A stretch of DNA of 64,000 bases from positions 1 to 64,000 of the forward strand of contig CAWGYT010000024.1 in the NCBI GenBank assembly GCA_963826795.1. Direction: 5' to 3'. Source of the stretch: CAWGYT01 sp963826795 (lineage in GTDB: Bacteria; Planctomycetota; Planctomycetia; Pirellulales; Pirellulaceae). A program made the translations under genes and the position numbers. Below the pieces are notes generated by a model. It saw only the letters and a list, made by a program, of their open reading frames with translations, had not been told where the DNA came from and ran no database searches. Below are positions 40,794 through 51,000 of this stretch, piece after piece (position 1 is the first letter of the stretch; the number at the start of each line of letters is the position of its first letter).

Positions 40794-41258
40794 TTATGGC
40801 ATCACGAATTGATGTTCGCTGGGGCGAATGGTCAGCACCGGGCAGGGAGACTTTCGGACGACCCGCTCGGCGACGCTGCCCATCAGCGTGTGGGCGAGTC
40901 CTGAACGGCCATGCGTTCCCATCACGATCAGCTGGATGTCGTGCTCTCGTGCATACCGAATAATCTCAAGGAAGGGCGAACCTTCGGCCGTCGCGCGGAC
41001 CACACGGTGCGAGGCTTGCCATTGGGGCGACAAGATGTTGGCCAATTCTTTCTCGGCGGCGACCCGTGATTCCTGGACGGGCGGTGAGAGAGCCAATCCG
41101 CCTCCGAAGACTGGCGTCGTGCTGTAGTGCCGCTCGAGCACGTGCAACAAGTGCAATTCGGCCTCGAATTTCTCCACCATGCTGCCGGCATACTCGGCCG
41201 CCTCGCCCGAGTAGGGACTGAAGTCAGTCGGAAACAGAATTCGTCGAAACTCAACCAC
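40794..41258 (-). CDS. Universal stress protein (UspA family)
   Basis: 154 residues, single UspA domain with the ATP-binding signature G-x-H-G-x-x-G-x9-G-S seen as MGTHGRSGLAHTLMGSVAER, followed by SPCPVLTIR. The N-terminus FRRILFPTDFSPYSGEAAEY is typical. The GTG at 41258 is chosen because AAGGGAGA (41263-41270) stands five bases upstream; the ATG at 41318 has none and adds non-conserved residues. It lies 124 bases after the DUF1501 gene on the same strand. It is probably a nucleotide-binding stress-response protein in the cytoplasm. Confidence 0.92.
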   Translation of the reverse strand: MVEFRRILFPTDFSPYSGEAAEYAGSMVEKFEAELHLLHVLERHYSTTPVFGGGLALSPPVQESRVAAEKELANILSPQWQASHRVVRATAEGSPFLEIIRYAREHDIQLIVMGTHGRSGLAHTLMGSVAERVVRKSPCPVLTIRPSEHQFVMP

Positions 41259-41381
41259 GCGATCTCCCTTCGATGGTGAGAGCCCCCATCCCGCCTCGGT
41301 CATCCCACGGTGGCCCAAGGTGTCGTACGCTGAATGGATCTCCCCGAAACGAGCACAAATTGTACCACGATCCGAGCGAGC

Positions 41382-42935
41382 TCACGACCGGCGAGGCGAT
41401 GAATCAGGAGGGCGGCCAGCCGCGCGCTCTTCGAGCATGGCGTGCAGGACGTGTCCGTGGACGTCGGTCAGTCGTCGCTGGATGCCGTTGTGATAGTACG
41501 TGAGACGTTCGTGATCGAGCCCCAGCAGATGCAAGATCGTGGCGTTGAAGTCGTACAGAGTCGCCACGTCTTCCGTGGCGTGGAATCCAAGCTCGTCGGT
41601 GGCACCGACGCTGGTTCCGGCGCGCACGCCGGCTCCGGCCATCCAGCAGGTAAAGCCATCCGGATTGTGGTCTCGCCCTTGTGCGCCGGCCTGAAACATC
41701 GGCATCCTGCCGAACTCCGTGCACCACACCACCAACGTCTGTTCCAGCAGCCCGCGTTGCTTGAGGTCGCTCAGCAAGGCCGCTGCCGGCTGGTCCAGGA
41801 TTTCTCCATGCACATCGTACTGCGGTTTCAGTTCGGTGTGGCCGTCCCAGTTCAAACGTCCACCGCTGGCATACGCGCCGTTGAACAGCTGGACAAATCG
41901 CACTCCGCGTTCGATCAGCCGCCGAGCCAGAATGCAGTTCCGGGCGAAGTCGCGCTTGATCGGATTCTGGTCGCTGTCGGCCCCGTAGGCCTGCAGTAGG
42001 TGGGCAGGCTCGTTCGACAGGTCGCTCACTTCAGGCACCGACAATTGCAGGCGGGCGGCAAGTTCGTAGCTGGCGATCCGAGCGGAAAGTTCCGTGTCGC
42101 CCGGATGGTGCTCGAAATGAAGTGCGTTCAGTCCTCGCACCAGTTCCAGCGCCGCGGCGCTCTTCTCGGCGGAGCCGTCGCTCGTCGACGTGAGGTTTCG
42201 GATCGGACGAGTCGAATTAAACGGTGTTCCTTGGAACACCGCCGGCAGGAAACCAGGGCCCCAATTGTTGACGCTCGCCTGCGGCACGCCGCGCGGATCG
42301 GGAATCGAAACGAATGCCGGAAGATCTTGGTCTTCGGTGCCCAACGCGTAAGTGACCCACGCTCCCATACTGGGATATCCGTCGGCGACAAATCCGGTCG
42401 ACAGAAAATTTTCTGCCGGGCCGTGCGTGTTCGATTTGCTGGTCAACGAATGAATGAAGCACATTTCGTCGACCAGGTTTCCCAACCGCGGGAAGAGGTC
42501 CGAGACCATCTTTCCGGACTGTCCGCGGGGACGAAATCGATAGAGTGGTCGGGCAAGATTTCCGGCTGGCCCCTGGAACGTCACCGCAGGTCCTCCGGCG
42601 AGTGTTTGCCCGTCGTGTTCGATTAGCTCGGGCTTGTAGTCCCAGCTCTCCAAATGGCTGACCGCTCCGGCGCAAAAAATCACCAACACCTGCTTCGCTC
42701 GCGGACTGAAATGCGGCGGGCGGCGCCGATGCGGATTGAGAGGATCGATCTGGGGCGAGTTCGATGCCCTGGCGGATTCACCCGGCGAGGCGGCCAACAA
42801 CCCGTCCCTGCTGAGCAAATCCAGCAAGGCAATGTTCGAAAGCCCGAGGGCTCCACTGCCCAGAAACGTTCTTCGATCCAGCAGCTGGCGCGTCATCCAG
42901 TTGTGTCGGCGTAGGTTCAACGGATCGTTCGACAT
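41382..42935 (-). CDS. DUF1501 domain-containing exported protein
   Basis: 517 residues. An N-terminal twin-arginine-type signal (LLDRRTFLGSGALGLSNIAL) is followed by the DUF1501 sulfatase-like fold: KQVLVIFCAGAVSHLESWDY, SLTSKSNTHGPAENFLSTGF, GVRFVQLFNGAYASGGRLNW then DGHTELKPQYDVHGEI, and LVVWCTEFGRMPMFQAGAQG then RDHNPDGFTCWMAG. These DUF1501 proteins are nearly always encoded with a DUF1549/DUF1553 cytochrome partner in planctomycetes, as here (upstream gene 43140-45318). The pair is suspected to act on sulfated or other complex polysaccharides, but no activity is proven. The 200-base gap to the partner is filled by a hairpin-forming repeat. Confidence 0.92.
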   Translation of the reverse strand: MSNDPLNLRRHNWMTRQLLDRRTFLGSGALGLSNIALLDLLSRDGLLAASPGESARASNSPQIDPLNPHRRRPPHFSPRAKQVLVIFCAGAVSHLESWDYKPELIEHDGQTLAGGPAVTFQGPAGNLARPLYRFRPRGQSGKMVSDLFPRLGNLVDEMCFIHSLTSKSNTHGPAENFLSTGFVADGYPSMGAWVTYALGTEDQDLPAFVSIPDPRGVPQASVNNWGPGFLPAVFQGTPFNSTRPIRNLTSTSDGSAEKSAAALELVRGLNALHFEHHPGDTELSARIASYELAARLQLSVPEVSDLSNEPAHLLQAYGADSDQNPIKRDFARNCILARRLIERGVRFVQLFNGAYASGGRLNWDGHTELKPQYDVHGEILDQPAAALLSDLKQRGLLEQTLVVWCTEFGRMPMFQAGAQGRDHNPDGFTCWMAGAGVRAGTSVGATDELGFHATEDVATLYDFNATILHLLGLDHERLTYYHNGIQRRLTDVHGHVLHAMLEERAAGRPPDSSPRRS

Positions 42936-42957
42936 CGAGCTTGCCCAAACAGGGGGT

Positions 42958-43135
42958 CGGAAAAAGGGGGGTTGGGAAAAGGGGTGGTTGGGAAAAGGGG
43001 GGGTTGGGAAAAGGGGTCAGGTCCCAAAAGCCGGAACGGCCCTTCGGGTGCTTCGCACTTTTGGGACCTGACCCCTTTTCCCAAGCCTTCGGGTGCTTCG
43101 CACTTTTGGGACCTGACCCCTTTTCCCAACCCTAC
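42958..43135. repeat. GGGGTCAGGTCCC hairpin repeat, one direct and two inverted copies, with a GGTTGGGAAAAGG run
   Basis: Begins right after the stop codon of the DUF1549/1553 gene (reading the minus strand). A 43-bp block (CTTCGGGTGCTTCGCACTTT ... CCTTTTCCCAA) is repeated directly at about 43044 and 43087, and pairs with the opposite-orientation copy GGAAAAGGGGTCAGGTCCCA near 43009, so a long cruciform or RNA hairpin is possible. A poly-purine run of GGTTGGGAAAAGGGG variants occupies 42958-43008. It separates the two genes of the DUF1549-DUF1501 operon and could uncouple their expression; that is inference. Confidence 0.85.
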
Positions 43136-43139
43136 AGCA

Positions 43140-45318
43140 TTAGGGAATGAACAGGAACTCATTCGTGTTAAATAGCGCTCGGCAGAGGACGGGCAGGCCG
43201 AATTGGCGAACCGTGTCGCGGGACAATGCCCGTTCCCGCTCCGTGGCCGACCGACCCAGCGCCAGCCGAAAGGCAACATCGAGCTGTTGATCGAGCGATT
43301 CGTCGGCGATGGACTGGACGCGAACGGCAAACTGTTCCGCGCGGCGATGGACGAACCGACTATTGAGTAGGTTCAGGGCTTGCAGCGCGGTCGTCGATCG
43401 CGTCCGCTTGGGACAGCTTTGACCGGCGTCTGGACAATCGAACGCGCCAAACACCGGGTCCGGTTCCATCCGTACTTTATGGACATAGACCATGCGTCGC
43501 AGTCCATCCGCGTCAAAACGTTCGATCGGCGGAAATCCGTCCAGTCCGCCGCGTGATTCGAACACACTGAAACCCGGACCGCCCGTTGCGGTATTGAGTT
43601 CGCCGCTGACCTTCAGCAGTGAATCGCGAATCACTTCGGCTTCGAGCCGTCGCGTGGGGTAGCGCCAGAGCAGGCGATTGTCCGAGTCGAGCAGCGCCGC
43701 CTCTGGCCGATAATCGGACGCTTGTCGGTACGTACTCGAGCTCACGATCAGTCGATGGAGATGCTTCAGCGATCCGCCCGATCGACGAAACTCGTCGGCC
43801 AACCAATCGAGCAGCTCGGGGTGAGTCGGCCGGCTTCCCGCGTCGCCCAAGTCGTTGGGTGTATCGACCAGTCCGGTCCCGAAATGATACTGCCAAATGC
43901 GATTCACGATCACACGGTCGGTCAACGGGTTCTTCGCATCCGTAATCCAGTCGGCCAGCGCCCGCCGCCGCTCGGGGTCGGAGGCGTCTTCGTCGAGTTG
44001 CAGGGATCCGAGGAATTTCAAGACGTCGGGCGCGACCTGCTGACGCGGCGCGCGAATATCGCCGCGCTGCAGGACGTAGGTCCGATCTGGGACCGCGAAC
44101 TGGCCGGCATAGACTTTGCCGGTGAACGCCTTGGAAAGCGCCTCGACGCGACATTGGGTGTCGGCTGACTCCCAGTCTCGTTCGCCGTATTGCACACCCG
44201 CGAAAACGGCTTGCAGGGCATAGTAATCCTGTTGCGTGATCGGATCGAATTTGTGGTGATGGCAGCGCGCACATCCGACGGTCAGCCCGAGCAAGCTGCC
44301 GCTGACGCCGACGATGATTTCATCCAGCTCATCCTGTCTCGCTTGCCGTTTCGATTCGTCATCCTGTCCGATCTGCCCGGGCAGCAAGGCGGCGGCGGTG
44401 ACCAGAAAACCGGTCGCGGGATCGATCCCCAGCTGGTCTCCGATGAGTTGTTGACGCACGAACTGATCGTACGGCACATCCGCATTGAAGGTGTCGATGA
44501 CGTAATCCCGATAGGGCCACGCGTTGGGACGAGGCGTATTGACTTCGAATCCATGCGTGTCGGCGTAACGCACAACATCCAGCCAGTGCTGTGCCCAGCG
44601 CTGGCCGTAGCGAGGATCGGCCAGCAGCCGGTCGATCAGGCGTTCGGTCGCATCCGGCCGCCGATCCTGCCGAAACGACTCGATCTCGGCGGGCTCGGGA
44701 GGAACTCCGAGCAGATCGAGGTAAAGTCGGCGAATCAATGTCAGCGAGTCCGCCGGAGGCGCGGGTTCGCAATCGCGCTGTTGAAGTTTTTCAAGCACGA
44801 ATCCATCGATCGGAGTGGCGACCCAGGGATCCGTGCGGCGCGGCACGTCCGGCCGGCGCACCGGCTGGAACGACCAGTGCTGCCGGGCTTCCGAACTTGG
44901 ATCGTGGCCCGCCAATTCGTCCGGCCACGGCGCACCCCGCGCGATCCATTCACGCAGCCTGGCCAATTCGTCGGGCGCAGCCGATCGCCGGTGTCGGCCG
45001 GTGGCATCCGCTCGGTCTCGTCCTGGCTGGCAACCAACTGCCAGAGGCGGCTGGAGGCCGGATCGTGGGGGACGATTGCGGGATCACCCGAGTCACCGCC
45101 CCGCCGTGCGATGCGCGCGAGTCGAATCGCAGGCCGCCTTCCGCCACATCGGGTCCGTGGCACACCTCGCAATGTGCACGCAAGATCGGCTGAATTTCGC
45201 GCGCAAAATCCGGCGGCTCCTCGGCGCAAACGCGACCGGCCAGGCCGCAGCAAGCCAGGCCCGCAAGGTACAGCAGGTCACGAAATCGAAGCGGTCGCGT
45301 ACGCTTTTCGGCAATCAT
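43140..45318 (-). CDS. PSCyt1-DUF1549-DUF1553 cytochrome protein, two frameshifts near 44978 and 45100
   Basis: Planctomycete exported cytochrome protein, about 726 residues when repaired. Signal peptide RDLLYLAGLACCGLAGRVCA; heme site FAREIQPILRAHCEVCHGP (CEVCH); then after one restored G in a GGGG run near 45100 GGDSGDPAIVPHDPASSRLW and ETERMPPADTGDRL, and after another missing base near 44978 PDELARLREWIARGAPWPDE. DUF1549: RRLYLDLLGVPPEPAEIESF, RYGQRWAQHWLDVVRYADTH. DUF1553: KNPLTDRVIVNRIWQYHFGT, GDAGSRPTHPELLDWLADEF, SSTYRQASDYRPEA. A second heme-like site is GCARCHHHKFDPITQQDYYA. First gene of the pair with DUF1501. Start 45318 (MIAEKRTRPLRF). Confidence 0.88.
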
Positions 45319-45517
45319 GCGGCGTCGACTTGAAAGGCGCGAGTTGTATCGGGAACCATTCCCCGCCACTGATGATACCAGACGATGATACCAGACGCCC
45401 CAGCCAGGTGCGGGTGCGTGGATCGAGGCTGGCGTGAAATCTTTCGCCCGAAGCGTTGGCGGGCCACAGCGCACCTGCCTTGATTCGACGCCTCGCCAGA
45501 CGTTCGCAGCGGAACCC

Positions 45518-46282
45518 TCAGTCCGCAGCGGGGTCTTGGCGATAGAAATCGCGTAGCAGCGTATAGAGTTCGCGCTGGTGAGCTCGTGTCGCCTGAGGTC
45601 GCGTGAAAAAGGCTTCGGTGGCGACGGCGAAAAATTCCGCTCGGTTCGTGGCGGCGTAGCAATCCAAACGCGTCGGCAGGCCGAGTTCACAGGCCCGCCG
45701 CAATTCGTTGAATTCATGTGCGACAATCCGCTCCCAGCGATCCAGCGCCAGCTGGTTTGGCTGCGGGGGAATCCCGTCGGCCGATCGCCCATTCTGCATG
45801 TCCAACTGATGGGCAAACTCGTGCAACACCACGTTGCGGTCCCGCGTGAGGTTGTGGCCGGCCGCCAAGACATCGTCCCAAGACAGGATCACCGGACCGC
45901 GGTACCACGCCTCTCCCAGCCGGCTCGATTGACCCTCCAGGATCACTCCCCCGGCTTCGATCCGGGTGGGAGCCACATACGCCTGCGGATAGACCAGAAT
46001 CGATTGCACCCGATCGTAGTACTCGTCGGGAAATGCCAACACCAGCAGCGCCGCCTGCGCGGCAATCGTCAGCTTGATCTCGTCGGTCATCGTCAATCCA
46101 CCACAAGCCTCCCAGTTTTTCTCAGCAACGAGGACCTGCACGATGGATTCCAGACGACGCTGCTCCTGGGAAGAGAGTCGCGCGAATAGCCAGACATTCG
46201 ACTGCAGCATCGCCCGCCAATGGGGCGGAATAGGCTGATCGGTCAGCCGCCTTCGTCGGCGAGATTTGAGCCAGCCCCACAA
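45518..46282 (-). CDS. mtfA: Zinc-dependent peptidase, MtfA (M90) family
   Basis: 254 residues. The zinc motif is VVLHEFAHQLDMQNG (HEFAH), with the downstream Glu region NRAEFFAVATEAFFTRP that provides the third ligand in MtfA. Other family blocks: LVAEKNWEACGGLTMTDEIK, ILSWDDVLAAGHNLTRDRNV. In E. coli MtfA is a cytosolic aminopeptidase that interacts with the repressor Mlc; no Mlc homologue is in this window, so the regulatory role is not implied. Length and motif order match the family. It lies 200 bases upstream of the DUF1549 gene on the same strand. The short gap 46283-46452 carries a GATGTCGATGCCA direct repeat (three copies, 46312-46352). Confidence 0.92.
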   Translation of the reverse strand: MWGWLKSRRRRRLTDQPIPPHWRAMLQSNVWLFARLSSQEQRRLESIVQVLVAEKNWEACGGLTMTDEIKLTIAAQAALLVLAFPDEYYDRVQSILVYPQAYVAPTRIEAGGVILEGQSSRLGEAWYRGPVILSWDDVLAAGHNLTRDRNVVLHEFAHQLDMQNGRSADGIPPQPNQLALDRWERIVAHEFNELRRACELGLPTRLDCYAATNRAEFFAVATEAFFTRPQATRAHQRELYTLLRDFYRQDPAAD

Positions 46283-46452
46283 ATCACGAGTTCCTATCTT
46301 GCGAATTCGGCGTCGATGCCAGATGTCGATGCCAGATGTCGATGCCAGAAATCATCATCTTGCGTCAGCGCAGTGGTCAAGGTAGTTTGAGCCAGGGGTT
46401 TCACGTCCATCGCTCGGTAAGACTCCACCTGGTGTTGGCAACATCCGCGATC

Positions 46453-46585
46453 GATGAGGTTGTCGCTGATGAGGTTGTCGCTGACGAGGTTGTCGCCGAT
46501 GAGATGTGCTAACGCGATTTCGCTAACTGGGTTGACGTGATGTCGCTGATGAGGTTGTCGCTGATGAGGTTGTCGCTGATGATCC
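46453..46585 (+). repeat. Two short arrays of a 15-bp unit GATGAGGTTGTCGCT around a gene start
   Basis: Copies of the 15-base unit run from 46453 to 46503 (three, one changed to GACGAG) and again from 46539 to 46582 (two and a half). The second array is inside the coding sequence and encodes the repeated residues SLMRL of the signal peptide of the exported EEP protein. The first array sits about 35 bases before its start. Confidence 0.85.
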
Positions 46586-47352
46586 TATTGTCGATCGTCG
46601 GCACTCGTCCGTGCGTGGCGGAAGCGGCCGAGCCGTTGCGGCTGCGAGTGATGACGTTCAATTTACACCACGGTCGCGGCGATGACGGCATGATTGATTT
46701 AAGCCGGATCGCGCGCACGATCAATGGGGCTCGGCCCGATCTGGTGGCGTTGCAAGAAGTTGACCGACACACGTCGCGTAGTCAACAGGTGGATCAGTTG
46801 GAACGGTTGGCGACTGAGACGGGGATGCACGCCGCCTTCGGCAAGGCGATCGATTTCGAGGGCGGTCAGTACGGTGTGGGGGTGCTCTCAAAATTCGAAA
46901 TCACAGATTCCCAAACGTTTCCGCTGCCGGGCGGCCAAGATCGCGAGCGCCGCGTGGCCCTGGAGGTGCGCCTCCAGGCGCCGGGCTTCCCACCGTTCAT
47001 CTTCGTGTGCACACATTTCGACCACCACGCAGGCGACGAGGATCGCAAGGCGCAGGCCGCGCGAATTGTGGAGCTGTTCGGCGGCGGCCCCAGTTGGGCG
47101 ATCGTCGCCGGGGACCTGAACGCCCGACCCGATAGCGACGTGCTGAAGATCCTCGGCCGCCGCTGGCGACCGGTTGATGCCGATCGCCTGCGGCCAACCG
47201 CACCCGCTCGAAATCCTCGTTCGAAAATCGATTACATCTTGATCGAGACGGATCGCCCGTGGATCGTGAACTCCTCGGAAGTCCTGCCCGATCGGGCAAG
47301 CTCAGATCACTTGCCCCTGGTCGCCGAGCTGCAATACGTCGCGCCGGAGTGA
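46537..47352 (+). CDS. Exported endonuclease/exonuclease/phosphatase family protein
   Basis: 271 residues. The N-terminus MMSLMRLSLMRLSLMILLSI is a signal peptide built from a 15-bp tandem repeat. The EEP domain is complete: RLRVMTFNLHHGRGDDGMID, DLVALQEVDRHTSRSQQVDQ (catalytic Glu), PFIFVCTHFDHHAGDEDRKA, WAIVAGDLNARPDSDVLKIL, RSKIDYILIE and SSDHLPLVAEL (catalytic Asp-His). This arrangement resembles metal-dependent phosphodiesterases and sphingomyelinase-like hydrolases. GTG at 46537 or ATG at 46540 are equally possible starts. It is followed within 20 bases by repeat cluster 4. It is not similar enough in detail to the EEP protein at 36.7 kb to be a recent duplicate. Confidence 0.88.
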   Translation: MMSLMRLSLMRLSLMILLSIVGTRPCVAEAAEPLRLRVMTFNLHHGRGDDGMIDLSRIARTINGARPDLVALQEVDRHTSRSQQVDQLERLATETGMHAAFGKAIDFEGGQYGVGVLSKFEITDSQTFPLPGGQDRERRVALEVRLQAPGFPPFIFVCTHFDHHAGDEDRKAQAARIVELFGGGPSWAIVAGDLNARPDSDVLKILGRRWRPVDADRLRPTAPARNPRSKIDYILIETDRPWIVNSSEVLPDRASSDHLPLVAELQYVAPE

Positions 47353-47364
47353 GAATTTTCCCAG

Positions 47365-47820
47365 CCACATGTCCCTTCTCCCCAACGCGGGAGAAGGTGG
47401 CCGAAGGCCGGATGAGGGGGTCGGCACGAGACCCAAAGATGAACCCTCACCCGCCCGGTCCCCGCCAGCGGGTCCCGGTCGACCTCTCCCGGTTTCGGGA
47501 GAGGTGACATGGCTTTCGGGAGAGGTGACACGACGCTGGCCCTTCTCCCCAACGCGGGAGAAGGTGGCCGAAGGCCGGATGAGGGGGTCGGCACGAGACC
47601 CAAAGATGAACCCTCACCCGCCCGGTCCCCGCCAGCGGGTCCCGGTCGACCTCTCCCGGTTTCGGGAGAGGTGACTTCGCCTTCGGGAGAGGTGACTTCG
47701 CCTTCGGGAGAGGTGACATGGCATTCGGGAGAGGTGACTTCGCCTTCGCGAGAGGTGACACGACGCTGTCCCTTCTCCCCAGCGCGGGAGAAGGTGGCCG
47801 AAGGCCGGATGAGGGGGCAG
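47365..47820 (+). repeat. Composite palindromic repeat cluster 4 with 21-bp expansion
   Basis: Three composite units (CCCTTCTCCCC...GGGAGAAGG near 47372, 47539 and 47769) and a run of 21-bp units made of GGGAGAGGTGAC plus TTCGCCTTC or ATGGCATTC/TTTC (47500-47760). Same order and orientation relative to the preceding gene as the other clusters. 47821-48007 has no gene I can support. Confidence 0.92.
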
Positions 47821-48007
47821 TCGCCAATCCCCGGCGACTCGTTCTCGTTTCGTTTATACTGGTTCGCTCCGATTGCACTTACAATGCGGACTGGCGTATT
47901 CCGTGGACGGAAGCGGCCGGTATCGGGGACGTGTGAAGCCTTTGCCCATGGCTCGCGACAATCACAGCAGAGACGTTCGGAAAATGACGGACGATGACGG
48001 AGATTAA

Positions 48008-51000
48008 ATGAAACGGCGACGCAAGCAGTTGACGCGACAACATGGTTGGGAATCACTCGAGGCTCGGTGTGTCCTTGACAGTACCGTCGTCTTCAACGAG
48101 ATCATGTATCATCCGCCCGATGCAGCCGGTGAACTGGAGTTTGTCGAGCTCTACAACCAGATGGCGGTCGACATGGATATCTCGTCGTGGAGTCTGGCCG
48201 ATGGTGTCCAATTCTCGTTTCCCGAGGGAACGATAATTCCGGGCGGTGGATACCTGGTTGTCGCGAAGGATCCGGCGGTGCTTCAAGAAGCGGGAGTTCG
48301 GGGAGCACTGGGGCCATACGAAGGACGGCTGGCCAATGGCGGCGAACGGCTGGAATTGTGGGATCGCAACGACCGCGTGATGGACGCGGTGACTTACGAC
48401 GACGAAGACCTCTGGCCGTTGGCTCCGGACGGAGGCGGAACCTCGTTGGCCAAGCGACGACTGGCGGATCCCAGCGGCCCGGTCACGAACTGGGTTTCCA
48501 GCGTGCTGTTGGGAGGGACTCCGGGCCGATCGAATTTTGGGCAGGTCACGGGTCCGCCGCCGGAGCCCACCACGCAAGAGGTCATCACCGAAGGCGCCGT
48601 CTGGCGATATCTTCCGCCGGGCGAGGTTCCGGCGGCGGATTGGACCCACGCGGAGTATGACGATCGCGCCTGGCAGGGCGAGGCGCCGGCGGAACTGATC
48701 GGCTATTGGCCACTGGATGGCGACGCGGCGGCGGTGGTCGGGATTGATGGCAGTTTGGTCGGAAGTCCGGTTGCGGCGCCCGACCGCCTGCAAGACGCCG
48801 ACTCGGCGTTGGCCTTCAACGGCGTCGATCAATACGTTTCGATCGACGGTGGCGGAGGTTTGGATGGGGCGGCGGCCGGCACGCTCAGCCTCTGGGTTCA
48901 GTGGAACGGCCGACAGGATGCCGACTGTTGTGGACCGACCTATGGCGCCGTGACGTCACGGCAGTCGAACGGGCAGTTCTCGGACACGATTCTCGCGCTG
49001 GACAATTCGGACCCGAACCAAGCCCGGCTCGTTTGGCGCCATTCCGGCGGCCCGGCACCCGTGCTGATCACCAGCCCCGACGTGGTCGGTGATGGAACGT
49101 GGCATCATGTGGTGGTGACGTTCGACGAATCGGAGGTGGTACTCTATCTCGACGGAACGCCGGCCGGGTCCAGTTCGATCGCCGCGGCCTTTCAGAGCAA
49201 TCCCGCGACGCCGTTGGCCATCGGCGCCTGGAGTGGCGACGGCGGCGGCTTTGCCTCGGCGCGCGTGGATGACGTCGCGATCTGGAATCGGCCTTTGTCG
49301 GCAGCATCGATCCAGCTTCTCACCAGCGGTGCGGCGACACCCTTGGACCTGAATCAGGTGGCCGGGGGGCCGTACTATGCGGGCGACGCGAAGCTCGCGG
49401 GAACCCAGCCGCCTATCTTGACCGGAGTGACCGCGTCGGCGTCGTCGGCTCTGTCCGGGCAAGAGGCCGAGCACGTCGTGGACGGCTCCGGATTGAACGG
49501 TTTGGCACACGCCGCGCAACCGGCGACCGGCACGATGTGGCTCAGCAACGGCACCTTCTTTGGCTTGCCGCCGGACCTGGATCCCGAAATCACGTTTGAC
49601 CTGGGCCAGGTCCAACGCCTCGAGACGATGCGTGTCTGGAACTACAACAATTCGGATACCGCGTCCTGCTGCCTCGATCGCGGATTGGCCCAGGCCGATA
49701 TTTGGGTCGCCGGTGACGATGGGCAATTCGAGTTGTGGATCGACGATCAAGTTTTCCAAAAGGCAACGGGCAGCGTGACGGACTTCTCGCAGCAGATTGA
49801 TCTGCGCGGAGTTGACGCGCGCTATGTGAAACTGGACGTCGACACTTCCAACGGCGTGGCGAACTACGGAGATCCGCTGAAGTTTGTCGGGCTGAGTGAA
49901 GTGCAGTTTCTGGGCAAGCCGATTCCCGGCAAGACCGAGTTAACGCTGGGGCCCACGACTTACTATTTTCGTCGCGAGTTCGACGTCGACGTCAGCTTCT
50001 CCGAAGTTGAGCTGCTGGCCGATTTGCTGGTCGATGATGGGGCCGTGGTCTACTTAAATGGAGTCGAAGTCTACCGCCACAATCTTCCGCCTGGCCCGGT
50101 TTCGTCCACGACGCTGGCAACTGCCGAGGTTGCCGACGCCGCGTGGCTGCGCGACTTGGTGCTGCCCGCCGACGCAATTCGCGACGGCCGAAACGTCCTG
50201 GCGGTCGAAGTGCATCAGGCCCGCGCTGAGGACGCCGACTTCTTGTTTGGCTTGGAATTGACGGCCATCACCACGCCGTTGGAGACGTCGCCCGTCGAGG
50301 TCCTGCCGATTCTGATCAATGAAGTGTCATCCGCGGATGCACAGGAACTAGCCGTCGAACTGGTGAATGCAGGCGACGCGTTGCTCGACATCGGCGGACT
50401 CCGCCTCGTCGGCTCAGGCGGACTTGGGTGGTCGATCCCGGCCGGGACGACGCTCCCGGGGCACGCGTTGCAAAGCGTGCGAATCCCCGCGGCCAGCCAG
50501 GATTATGAATCGGGGGATGTGCTCTACCTGGCCGACGCACAGGGTCAGCGAGTTTTTGATGCGGTCGAGTTAACCACGTGGCAGCGGGCTCGAGTTCCTG
50601 ACGGCGGTCCGGACTGGTATCGTGCCGACTCGACGATCGGGTCCCCCAACACGGCGCCGATTCACGACGAGATTGTGATCAACGAGATCATGTACCACCA
50701 TCGGCCGCAGGTTACCAACTTGGAGGGATCGTCGTCAGAGTTTGCCGAAGACCCGGAAGAGTGGATCGAGCTGTTCAATCGCAGCGCTCAAGCCGTGAAT
50801 CTTGCCGGCTGGCGTCTGGGCGATGGGATCGACTACGAATTTCCATCGGGAACATCGATTCCCGCTGGCGGCTACCTGGTCGTCGCGCGTGACGCCGACG
50901 CGTTGCGCGCCAAGTATCCCGATCGGGCGAGTCTGATCCTGGGCAACTTTGAGCGCGGGCTCGACAATACAACGGATCGGATCTTACTGACCGATGCCGT

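Noticed and set aside
40574..40963. Open frame upstream of and overlapping the UspA gene on the plus strand.
   Set aside because: Overlaps a well-supported gene on the other strand and has no conserved motif.
46537..47352. Duplicate of the EEP gene at 36.7-37.9 kb.
   Set aside because: Only the catalytic motifs are shared; lengths, leaders and intervening sequence differ.
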